A DNA stretch of 39,567 nucleotides, taken from the NCBI RefSeq assembly GCF_024505055.1, contig NZ_JANIBL010000048.1:1-39567 (forward strand), given 5' to 3'. Below, in pieces: positions 26,341 through 33,905 of the stretch (its first letter is position 1; each line of letters begins with the position of its first letter). Under the pieces are notes generated by a model. It ran no database searches and was not told the origin of the DNA. It saw only the letters and a list, made by a program, of their open reading frames with translations. Made by a program: the position numbers and the translations under genes. This DNA comes from Methylomonas rosea (lineage in GTDB: Bacteria > Pseudomonadota > Gammaproteobacteria > Methylococcales > Methylomonadaceae).

Positions 26341-26377
26341 GCCATTGTGATTCTGAAAGCAAAATCACAGTAATGGC
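26341..26377. promoter_or_regulatory. Inverted repeat far upstream of the first protease gene
   Basis: TGTGATT (26346-26352) and AATCACA (26363-26369) are perfect arms, extended by GCCATT (26341-26346) and AATGGC (26372-26377) across a small bulge. The spacing is too long for a CRP site. Possibly an operator or a leader structure. Confidence 0.4.
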
Positions 26378-26410
26378 AGCCCAGTTTTTTTAGACTTTCT
26401 TCCAAGCAAA

Positions 26411-26445
26411 CAGCTGATTTAGCAATTCAAAATAAAAATCAGCTG
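26411..26445. promoter_or_regulatory. 10-bp inverted repeat upstream of the first protease gene
   Basis: Perfect arms CAGCTGATTT (26411-26420) and AAATCAGCTG (26436-26445) with a 15-nt spacer, ending 75 bp before the start codon. There is no T-run directly after it. An operator for a dimeric regulator or a leader hairpin is plausible. Confidence 0.5.
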
Positions 26446-26519
26446 ACGTCTTGAAAGACTTAATCCAAGGAAGAGCTTTTTAAGAATTGGATATTTAAAA
26501 TAAAATCAGGGGAACAGTC

Positions 26520-28337
26520 ATGAACAAAAAAAATTTATACATAACTTTGGGCGTTGCGCTTCTAGCAGTGCCCGCCATCATCTATCTTGACAAGTACTTG
26601 CTTGAGCAAGAAGTCCAACAGATAAACCAAGACATGCAGCAGATGCCCGCGTCGGCTGGTAATATCGCAAAAACCTGGAAACCAGGGCAAATTTTAGTGA
26701 AACCCAATGCCGGTTTGACCGATGCGGAATTTGAAAAAATTCTGCGGGGCAATCAAGGTAAAAGTAGCGAAAAAATAGGTAATTTACCGGTTCATGTTGT
26801 TAGCGTCCCTGAGCAAGCGGAAGAAGCGGTGGTGCGGGCACTATCGAAAAATCCCCATATTGAGTTTGCTGAGTTGGATATGGCTCAGCCAATGAGCGTG
26901 ACTACTCCAAATGATCCAAACTTTGCCGGTGCTTGGCATCTAGCAAAGATACAAACGTCTGGCGCATGGGATGTTTCCAAAGCTGATGGCATTACGATTG
27001 CCATTCTGGATAGTGGTGTTGATGGTTCGCATCCGGATTTGTTCAGCCATATGATTCCTGGCTGGAATGCTGTAGACGGAGGCTCTGACACCACTGACGT
27101 CAATGGTCATGGAACTGCGGTTGCGGGTACGGCAGCTGCTGTTACCGATAACTCTGTGGGCGTTGCCGGTGTGGCTTGGAACGCTAGAGTTATGCCGGTC
27201 AGAATAACTAACGATCCCACCGGATACGCTTATTGGAGTGATATAGCTCGGGGCTTGAGTTGGGCTGCGGATAATGGTGCCGATGTCGCGAATATTAGTT
27301 ACGGGGTGAGCGGTAGTTCCGCTGTGTCATCCGCCGCGCAGTATATGAATTCAAAGGGTGGATTGGTCGTCGTCGCGGGCGCGAATGACGGGGTCGATCC
27401 TGGCTATGCGAATAGCCCTTACATGATTTCTGTTTCAGCAACCGACGGGAATGATGCTAAAGCCAGTTGGTCCAACTATGGCGCTTTTATTGATGTCGCC
27501 GCGCCTGGCACCTATATAGCAACACTTCTTAGAGGTGGCGGGTATGCCAATTGGAACGGGACCTCGTTTTCTAGCCCTGTGACTGCTGGTGTAGTCGCGC
27601 TGATTCAGGCTGCGAATCCCAATCTGGTTCCCGCCGATGTTGAAAAGGTGCTGAAGGATTCCGCGGATAAAGTATCGGGCGTTAATTTTGATCCAAACTA
27701 TGGCTATGGACGTATCAATGCGAACGCAGCGGTGCAATTGGCGCTTAATACAGTGGCTAAAGATACTCTGGCACCTACGGCTGTCATTGCATCTCCAAGC
27801 GCCGGATCTGCGGTCAGTGGCTTGACCTCTGCGGCTGTTAACGCCACCGATAATGTGGCGGTCAGTCAGGTTTCGTTTTACGCGGCTGGTAAATTGGTGG
27901 GAACAGATGGTACTGCGCCTTACACATTCAGCTGGGATTCAACCACTGTGGCAAACGGTAATATCAATTTAACTGCAGTAGCTACCGATTCTGCCGGAAA
28001 CCAAGGCTCATCAAGTACCGTGACCGTGAACGTACAAAATCAAACCACCGTAACCAATACGGATCAAGCAGCTCCAACCGTGACCATTTCCAACCCGGTT
28101 AATGGCGCGAAAGTGAGCGGAAGCGTAGTGAATATTTCTGTTGCTGCTAATGACGACATTGCCGTCGCTAAAGTACAGCTTTATGTCGACAGCAAGCTTG
28201 TGTCGTCTACAACCAGCAAAACCTTGAGTTACAGCTGGAACGTCAAGAAAGTCGCTGCTGGCAGTCATTCGATCAAAGCGGTTGCTACCGATACATCTAA
28301 TAAAACGGCTACCGTGAGCATCCTAGTAAGTAAGTAG
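26520..28337 (+). CDS. S8 subtilisin-like serine protease with N-terminal anchor and two Ig-like domains
   Basis: 605 residues. Residues 5-22 are hydrophobic and then charged (YLDKYLLEQE), like an uncleaved anchor. At 53-123 there is a fervidolysin-type propeptide (WKPGQILVKPNAGLTDAEFEKIL...), then the S8 catalytic domain. The triad is Asp164 (AILDSGVDGSHPDL), His197 (NGHGTAVAG) and Ser349 (NGTSFSSPVTAG), with oxyanion Asn289 in the slightly unusual VAGANDG. Two Ig-like domains follow (about 419-508 and 516-605), both of the SxxxGxxVSG...DNVAVxxVxxYxxxKLV type. AGGGGAAC precedes the ATG. The next gene is a close paralogue with a different N-terminus. Secreted or surface-bound proteolysis is expected. 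Confidence 0.92.
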   Translation: MNKKNLYITLGVALLAVPAIIYLDKYLLEQEVQQINQDMQQMPASAGNIAKTWKPGQILVKPNAGLTDAEFEKILRGNQGKSSEKIGNLPVHVVSVPEQAEEAVVRALSKNPHIEFAELDMAQPMSVTTPNDPNFAGAWHLAKIQTSGAWDVSKADGITIAILDSGVDGSHPDLFSHMIPGWNAVDGGSDTTDVNGHGTAVAGTAAAVTDNSVGVAGVAWNARVMPVRITNDPTGYAYWSDIARGLSWAADNGADVANISYGVSGSSAVSSAAQYMNSKGGLVVVAGANDGVDPGYANSPYMISVSATDGNDAKASWSNYGAFIDVAAPGTYIATLLRGGGYANWNGTSFSSPVTAGVVALIQAANPNLVPADVEKVLKDSADKVSGVNFDPNYGYGRINANAAVQLALNTVAKDTLAPTAVIASPSAGSAVSGLTSAAVNATDNVAVSQVSFYAAGKLVGTDGTAPYTFSWDSTTVANGNINLTAVATDSAGNQGSSSTVTVNVQNQTTVTNTDQAAPTVTISNPVNGAKVSGSVVNISVAANDDIAVAKVQLYVDSKLVSSTTSKTLSYSWNVKKVAAGSHSIKAVATDTSNKTATVSILVSK

Positions 28338-28359
28338 CATTCTGCAAGCCAATCTATAC

Positions 28360-28384
28360 AAGGGGCGTATTCCGCCCCTTTTTT
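28360..28384 (+). terminator. Rho-independent terminator of the first protease gene
   Basis: Arms AAGGGGCG (28360-28367) and CGCCCCTT (28373-28380) with a 5-nt loop and a T-run, 22 bp past the stop. Confidence 0.9.
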
Positions 28385-28541
28385 ATCGCGACAAGTCGCC
28401 ATAAACAGATCGCTTGATCAACTCTGGCGAGGCTATTCGCGAAAGATGGGCAGGAGTTTTAATCTGTTCTTAATAAAGTTTTTAGCCCGAGCGTCTTACA
28501 ATAATCGATTTGCTTGATTTTATTCAATAGACGGGATTGTG

Positions 28542-30329
28542 ATGCTTAGAGTTAAGGATATTGCGGTTGTAAGTTTGTTCAGTTTGCCTACCGGATTCGC
28601 TTATGGGCAGGCATTTCCGAATACTGTAGCGAATTTACCGGCCGGCAAAGTTTGGAAGTCCGGACAGATATTAGTCCAGCCCAAAGCTGGACTGCCTGAC
28701 GCCGAGTTTAAAAAAATTCTGCGCTTCAATGGCAGTGGTATTGCTGAAAAAATCGGTAGTTCGGCTATCCATATTATCAGTGTTCCTGAACATGCTGAGA
28801 CTGCCGTGGTGCGGGCCTTGTCAAAAAATCCCCATATCGAGTTTGCCGAATTGGATATAGCTATGCCACTGAGCGCCGTTCCCAACGATCCACAATTTGC
28901 CAATGCCTGGCATTTATCCAAAATCCAGAGCCCTAGTGCATGGGATGTCTCAAAAGCAGACGGTATTACTATTGCGATATTGGATAGCGGTGTGGATGGT
29001 TCACATCCAGATTTAGCGGTGCATATGGTGCCGGGATGGAACGCGGTAGACAGTGGTTCGGTGACTACTGACATTAATGGACATGGTACTGCCGTGGCGG
29101 GTGCCGCCGCTGCCGTCACCAACAATGCCAGCGGTGTCGCAGGTGTGGCATGGAACGCCAAAATCATGCCTATCAGGATTACCAATGATGCCGGTGGTTA
29201 TGCGTATTGGAGTGACGTTGCCCGCGGTTTGAACTGGGCCGCCGATAACGGTGCCGACGTCGCGAATCTCAGCTATGCCGCAAGCGACAGTGCCACGGTA
29301 ATCTCAGCTGCTCAATACATGCGAAGTAAAGGCGGTTTGGTATTGGTGGCTGCCGGCAATGCGGGCACGGATCCGGGGCTTGCGGATAGCGTGAACTTGA
29401 TTGCCGTTTCCGCTACGGATGCTAATGACATAAAAGCCAGCTTCTCAAATTACGGCAAATATATCGATATTGCTGCGCCCGGCGTATCCATTCCGACGAC
29501 CAATAATGGCGGCACTTATGCTGCTTGGTACGGTACCTCGCTTGCCACGCCGGTCGCTGCTGGTGTGGTGGCACTGATTCAGGCCGCCAATCCGAAACTT
29601 ACGCCTGATAATGTCGAAAAAATATTGAAAAGTTCTGCGGATAAGGTATCTGGTGTTAGTTTTGACCCTAACTACGGCTACGGCCGCGTTAACGCGGCCA
29701 ACGCAATCAAGGCTGCCATCAATACCGTCTCGTTGGACACCCAAGCTCCAGCGACTGCTGTTCTATCGCCAATTGCTGGCGCTGTGGTTAATGGTCTGGT
29801 TTCCGTGGCGGTGGCAGCCAGCGATAATGTTGCAGTCAACCAAGTGTCGCTGTTTGCCAACGGTAAGTTGGTCGGAACCGACGGCGTCGCACCCTATCAA
29901 TTTAGCTGGGATACCAGTATCCTAGCCAATGGCAACGTCACTTTAACGGCCAGCGCAATCGATTCGGCTGAAAATACTGGTTCATCTGCTGCCGTGACTG
30001 TTAGCGTACAGAATCAAAACGCTACCGGCGGCTCTGCTGGCAATACGGCCACTGCTGATTTGATAGCGCCCATGGTTAATATTTCTAACCCAGTGAACGG
30101 TACTAAAGTTAGTGGCTTGGTAGCGGTTTCTGTTTCCGCAAAAGATAATGTGGCGGTTGCCAAGGTGCAGATTTATATCGATACAAAGTTGGTTGCTTCA
30201 ACGACCAGCAGCAGTTTGAGTTATAACTGGAACGCCAAAAAAACCTCGGCGGGTAACCATAGTATTAAAGTGATTGCGACGGATACGTCTGGTAATTCAG
30301 GCACTGCCAGTATACAAGTGACCAAATAA
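28542..30329 (+). CDS. S8 subtilisin-like serine protease, secreted paralogue
   Basis: 595 residues from the ATG at 28542 (a GTG directly before it is also in frame). Residues 1-22 form a cleavable signal peptide ending FAYGQA, unlike the anchor of its neighbour. Then come the same propeptide (WKSGQILVQPKAGLPDAEFKKIL), the S8 domain with Asp148, His181, canonical oxyanion Asn273 (VAAGNAG) and Ser333 (YGTSLATPVAAG), and two Ig-like domains. Large parts are identical to the upstream protein (e.g. WDVSKADGITIAILDSGVDG), so this is a tandem duplication. A terminator separates the two genes, so they are transcribed independently. No obvious terminator was found after it. Confidence 0.92.
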   Translation: MLRVKDIAVVSLFSLPTGFAYGQAFPNTVANLPAGKVWKSGQILVQPKAGLPDAEFKKILRFNGSGIAEKIGSSAIHIISVPEHAETAVVRALSKNPHIEFAELDIAMPLSAVPNDPQFANAWHLSKIQSPSAWDVSKADGITIAILDSGVDGSHPDLAVHMVPGWNAVDSGSVTTDINGHGTAVAGAAAAVTNNASGVAGVAWNAKIMPIRITNDAGGYAYWSDVARGLNWAADNGADVANLSYAASDSATVISAAQYMRSKGGLVLVAAGNAGTDPGLADSVNLIAVSATDANDIKASFSNYGKYIDIAAPGVSIPTTNNGGTYAAWYGTSLATPVAAGVVALIQAANPKLTPDNVEKILKSSADKVSGVSFDPNYGYGRVNAANAIKAAINTVSLDTQAPATAVLSPIAGAVVNGLVSVAVAASDNVAVNQVSLFANGKLVGTDGVAPYQFSWDTSILANGNVTLTASAIDSAENTGSSAAVTVSVQNQNATGGSAGNTATADLIAPMVNISNPVNGTKVSGLVAVSVSAKDNVAVAKVQIYIDTKLVASTTSSSLSYNWNAKKTSAGNHSIKVIATDTSGNSGTASIQVTK

Positions 30330-30597
30330 GCTCACACCTCAGGGGATTTGTCTCGCTTGCCTCCAGCGCATTTTTGCTCAAACTGGTGGCAGCCTACAAA
30401 TCGACGTCGCCCAGGATTTGACCAGTGAAAGGCAAGTGCTGGTAGTTACGCGACTGAATCACACTCGGCATCGACTCTAGTTTTGATGATTGCGAGTGGC
30501 ATGATTCCCGGCGGGTTTTGCGACGCAATCAAGATTATCCGCAGCGCCATCCGTTACAATAGCCGCCATCTTCCGTGAACCTAAGCTTCCCTTTCAA

Positions 30598-31365
30598 ATG
30601 AACCATTCGATTATTTATGCGCTGGATTTTGATGGCGTTGTCTGCGACAGTGCGATTGAAACCGCGATCACCGGCTGGAAAGCCGGCACTACTATTTGGA
30701 AAGACATGCCTGACGCGGTACCTCAGGCTATTGTTGAGCAGTTTCGCGAAGTGCGGCCGATTATAGAGACGGGGTACGAAGCGATTCTGATCATTCGCCT
30801 CATGTATCTGGGCAAGAGTACTGCCGCTATTTACGCCAACTACGCCGCTAAAGTGCAAAGGATGCTCGACGAAATCCATTTAAGCATCGACGATTTGAAA
30901 AAGCTGTTCGGCGAAACCCGCGATCACTGGATTGCCAGTGATCGTGCCGACTGGATAGCCAAGAATCCCTTGTATCCCGGTGTTGCGGAAAAACTGCGTG
31001 ACTTGGGACAACGGCATTTTTGGTGCGTGATTACCACCAAACAAGAGCGCTTCGTAAAGGAAATTCTTAGTGCCAACCAGATTGAATTGGCCGATGAACG
31101 AATTTTTGGGATGGACCGCAAGCTCAGCAAACCTGAAATCCTGAAAGGATTAAAAGCCCAGCATCCGGGCCAGCCGATTTATTTTACCGAGGACCGGCTA
31201 CCGGCTCTGGAGGGCGTAAAAAAACACCCGGAGTTGGCAGATGTGAAATTATTCTTCGCGCTATGGGGTTATAACCTTGCCGCAGACCACTCCGTTGCAG
31301 CGGAGCAAGCAATCGTGCTACAGCAGTTAGAGACTTTTCTCAGCGACGGTTTGGGCGCCGCATAA
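30598..31365 (+). CDS. HAD-superfamily hydrolase
   Basis: 255-residue cytoplasmic protein. HAD motif I is ALDFDGVVCDS (Asp nucleophile and the +2 Asp at residues 10-12), motif II the Thr in CVITTKQERF, the motif III Lys probably in DRKLSKPEILKGL, and motif IV YFTEDRLPALEGV. The helical cap sits between motifs I and II (roughly 30-130). The substrate is unknown; similar proteins are found in cyanobacteria and methanotrophs. The 268 bp before it hold nothing I recognise. It is convergent with modC, 12 bp apart, so its link with the molybdate genes is only positional. Confidence 0.85.
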   Translation: MNHSIIYALDFDGVVCDSAIETAITGWKAGTTIWKDMPDAVPQAIVEQFREVRPIIETGYEAILIIRLMYLGKSTAAIYANYAAKVQRMLDEIHLSIDDLKKLFGETRDHWIASDRADWIAKNPLYPGVAEKLRDLGQRHFWCVITTKQERFVKEILSANQIELADERIFGMDRKLSKPEILKGLKAQHPGQPIYFTEDRLPALEGVKKHPELADVKLFFALWGYNLAADHSVAAEQAIVLQQLETFLSDGLGAA

Positions 31366-31377
31366 GCTGTATCGAGA

Positions 31378-32559
31378 TCAGTAACGGTATTCCAAAACAC
31401 GGCTGGTTTCGGCGTCGGCATGGTTCAAATAGTAGTAACCGTCGCCGTGGCTGACAATACGTTGATAGGGTAAGGTGTCCAGTTCGGACAGATAGACGAT
31501 GGCGTGGGTTTTAATCAGGCAATACACCACGTCGCCTTCCCGCAAAGCCATGCTCTGACAGGCACCCGGCGTAATTTCCACCAACAAGGTGCCCCCGCAA
31601 TCGACTTGCACGATTAAACTTTCGCCTCTGGGGATGATCGCGCAGATTCGGCCCTTGAGCTGATTCTGAATGGAGATGCCATCGATATAAGCTCGCGACA
31701 GCGCGATGTCGTTGGCGCGTATCGATACCTGGCTCTGGCTGCCGATTGCAAATTGCGGACGCAGAGGCAACGCCAGCGGCAGACCGAAACTGTCCGCCAT
31801 ACTGCAACCCGCCTGGTAATCGTGATTGCGAATACTGATCGGCAGAATGTTGTCGATTTGGCGGATACCCAGATAGCGTAAGATGCCTTGTTGTTTAGCT
31901 ACTTCGCGCAAGGAGCCGCTGCGCAGCACCTGGCCGTGCTCCAGTACGATCAACTGATCGGTCAATTCCAGAATCTCGCCCAGCGACTGGCTGGCATACA
32001 GCACCGGCAAGCCGAATTCGTCTTGCAGGCGTTTCAAAATCGGCAGTAGTTGCGAGCGGTAACCGTGGCCGATGGCGGCGAAAGTCTCGTCAAGCAATAA
32101 CAACTTTGGCGATTTCAGCAGAGAACGGGCCAGCGCCACGCGTTGACGTTCGCCAACCGATAGCCGTTCGATAGGCTGATCCAGGTTGGCGCCCAGTTCC
32201 AGTAAATTGATTAAATAGTCCGGTTTGAACAGACGTCGCTGTTTGAGGGTGCGGTAATAGCTGGCGGTCAAATTGTCACGTACGGTTTCCGTAGTGTCGA
32301 TGCCGTCTATCTGCAATACCGCGCCTATCGGTCGTTGTTCGCGTGGCATCACGATGCCTTTGCGGCTATCGAACAAGATTTTGCCGTCCAGCGAAATATG
32401 TCCGCTTTGCGGCTGAATGGTACCGGCGATCAAGCCTAGTAAGGTACTTTTACCGGCACCGGATTCTCCGAACAGTCCGACGCTGATTTCGCCGACAGAT
32501 AACTGCGTGCTGAGGTCGAAATGACCGCGACGCAGTTTGACATTCATTTCCAGCAGCAT
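31378..32559 (-). CDS. modC: ModC-like molybdate ABC ATPase with degenerate motifs
   Basis: 393 residues: ABC ATPase domain (1-~230) and C-terminal Mop/TOBE domain (~285-355), the ModC plan. Walker A (GESGAGKST, 31-39), the Q-loop Gln83 and Walker B with the catalytic Glu (LLLLDE, 153-158) are kept. Several conserved elements are altered. The signature reads LSVGE instead of LSGGE (133-137). DEP reads DET. The D-loop Asp is missing (AAIGHGYR). The H-loop His is Gln191 (YASQSLGE). ATPase activity or NBD dimerisation may be impaired. The ATG at 32559 follows GGAGG; a GTG at 32565 is also in frame. It is last in the operon porin-modA-modG-modC, and no modB permease gene is present. Confidence 0.88.
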   Translation of the reverse strand: MLLEMNVKLRRGHFDLSTQLSVGEISVGLFGESGAGKSTLLGLIAGTIQPQSGHISLDGKILFDSRKGIVMPREQRPIGAVLQIDGIDTTETVRDNLTASYYRTLKQRRLFKPDYLINLLELGANLDQPIERLSVGERQRVALARSLLKSPKLLLLDETFAAIGHGYRSQLLPILKRLQDEFGLPVLYASQSLGEILELTDQLIVLEHGQVLRSGSLREVAKQQGILRYLGIRQIDNILPISIRNHDYQAGCSMADSFGLPLALPLRPQFAIGSQSQVSIRANDIALSRAYIDGISIQNQLKGRICAIIPRGESLIVQVDCGGTLLVEITPGACQSMALREGDVVYCLIKTHAIVYLSELDTLPYQRIVSHGDGYYYLNHADAETSRVLEYRY

Positions 32560-32560
32560 G

Positions 32561-32575
32561 ACCACCTCCGGTGGT
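32561..32575 (-). promoter_or_regulatory. Hairpin enclosing the modC ribosome-binding site
   Basis: On the minus strand ACCACC-GGA-GGTGGT forms a 6-bp stem containing the GGAGG Shine-Dalgarno sequence, directly before the modC ATG at 32559. This could restrain modC translation. Confidence 0.5.
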
Positions 32576-32584
32576 TAAAGCCGA

Positions 32585-32603
32585 CCCGGCCTGGTTGGCC
32601 GGG
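32585..32603. other. GC-rich hairpin between modG and modC
   Basis: Perfect 7-bp arms CCCGGCC (32585-32591) and GGCCGGG (32597-32603) with a 5-nt loop. There is no T-run, so it may be an attenuator-like or mRNA-stabilising hairpin. Confidence 0.5.
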
Positions 32604-32615
32604 CCGATCACAATA

Positions 32616-33044
32616 TTAACCCTGCACGCCTAGAATCACCGCGCCGGCTTTGAATACCGCCGTGGCAGATTGGCCTTTGCGTAGTCCCAGGGTTTCCACG
32701 CTATCGTTAGTGACGGTAGCCGCGATTTTATCGCCGCCGGGCAGGGCAATATCCACTTCGGTGTTGACCGCGCCCGCTTTAACGTCAGTGACCGTACCTG
32801 CCAGTTGGTTACGCGCCGAAATCCGATAGCCGCCGAAATCGGTGACGACGATGACTTGGGGTGCTTTTACCAACACGATGACTTTCTTGCCGGTTTCTAT
32901 CGCCAAGGTTTCGACGGAGTCTTTGGTAATCGAGGCGACGATGGTTTCGCCGCCTTTCAAACCGACATGCACTTCGGCGTTAACTGCACCGATGGTGACT
33001 TCTGTGACGGTGCCGGAAAATTGGTTACGTGCGCTTGCTTTCAT
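32616..33044 (-). CDS. modG: Di-domain molbindin
   Basis: 142-residue cytoplasmic protein made of two Mop/TOBE domains in tandem: about 2-68 (ISARNQFSGTVTEVTIG-like start, NAEVHVGLKGGETIVASIT) and 75-142 (SARNQLAGTVTDVKAGAVNTEV...). This is the layout of Azotobacter ModG, which binds several molybdate ions and buffers molybdenum. The two halves are clearly homologous to each other and to the C-terminal half of ModE in this window. It lies 56 bp after modA and 56 bp before modC, in the same operon. Confidence 0.93.
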   Translation of the reverse strand: MKASARNQFSGTVTEVTIGAVNAEVHVGLKGGETIVASITKDSVETLAIETGKKVIVLVKAPQVIVVTDFGGYRISARNQLAGTVTDVKAGAVNTEVDIALPGGDKIAATVTNDSVETLGLRKGQSATAVFKAGAVILGVQG

Positions 33045-33100
33045 GATGATTCCTCTTGATTGGATGGGAGCGCCCTTAGCATAAAGGGTTTGAATAAACG

Positions 33101-33868
33101 TTAATTTGCTGCGGGTAAGGCATAGCCATATTTTTCGATGATGGCCAAAGCTGGCGGCGTTTTCAGAAAAGCCAGCAAAGCTTGCGCGGCCGGATTATCG
33201 GCACCGGTTTTCAGCAATACCGCGTCTTGCAAGATCGGGCTATGCAGGCTTTCCGGGACGATCCAGCCGGAACCGGCGCTGATTTTGCCGTTTTCAATCA
33301 CTTGCGATAAGGCCACAAAACCCAGTTCGGCATTGCCGGTACTAATGAATTGATGGGTCTGGGCGATGTTTTCGCCTTGCACGAACAAAGGTTGCAGTTT
33401 TTCCAATAAACCTTGATTTTTCAGAACTTCCACTGCCGCTGCACCGTAGGGTGCCAGTTTCGGATCGGCCAAGGCCAGATGCTTGAAGTCGCCCTTGCTG
33501 AGGATTTGGGCTTGCTCGTCCACATAGCCTGGGTTGCCGGACCAAAGGACCAACTTGCCAATCGCATAGGTAAAGCGGGTGCCGGTAACTGTCAGGCCTG
33601 ATTGCTCCAGTTTCAGCGGGCTTTTGTCGTCGGCAGACAGAAACACTTCGAACGGTGCGCCGTTTTCGAATTGGGCGACGAATTTGCCGGACGAACCGAA
33701 CGACAGTTTGGCACTATGGCCGCTAGCTTTCTCGAACGCCTCGACGATCTCGGTCATGGGTTTTGTAAAGTTGGCGGCAACCGCGACCAGCGTGGTATCG
33801 GCCTGCGCAAATGTGCTCCATAAAAGCGATAAAGCTAAAACAATCCGGTTTAAAGCGATAAACGACAT
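33101..33868 (-). CDS. modA: Periplasmic molybdate-binding protein
   Basis: 255 residues. MSFIALNRIVLALSLLWSTF is a signal peptide cleaved near AQA-D. The mature protein shows the ModA pattern: LVAVAANFTKPMTEIVEAFEKASG, LSFGSSGKFVAQFENGAPFEVFLSADDK (oxyanion-binding Ser region), RFTYAIGKLVLWS, LALADPKLAPYGAAAVEVL and TGNAELGFVALSQV. The AANFTKPM and LVLWS forms resemble the Azotobacter-type ModA. AGGAGA precedes the ATG at 33868; the frame extends further upstream, but that part overlaps the porin gene and is not signal-like. It follows the porin gene by 37 bp. Confidence 0.95.
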   Translation of the reverse strand: MSFIALNRIVLALSLLWSTFAQADTTLVAVAANFTKPMTEIVEAFEKASGHSAKLSFGSSGKFVAQFENGAPFEVFLSADDKSPLKLEQSGLTVTGTRFTYAIGKLVLWSGNPGYVDEQAQILSKGDFKHLALADPKLAPYGAAAVEVLKNQGLLEKLQPLFVQGENIAQTHQFISTGNAELGFVALSQVIENGKISAGSGWIVPESLHSPILQDAVLLKTGADNPAAQALLAFLKTPPALAIIEKYGYALPAAN

Positions 33869-33905
33869 GGTATTTCTCCTTAATAAAAAAACTGATCGGT
33901 AGCGG

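Noticed and set aside
26346..26369. Possible CRP site (TGTGA...TCACA)
   Set aside because: The half-sites are about 14 bp apart instead of the 6 bp required for CRP.
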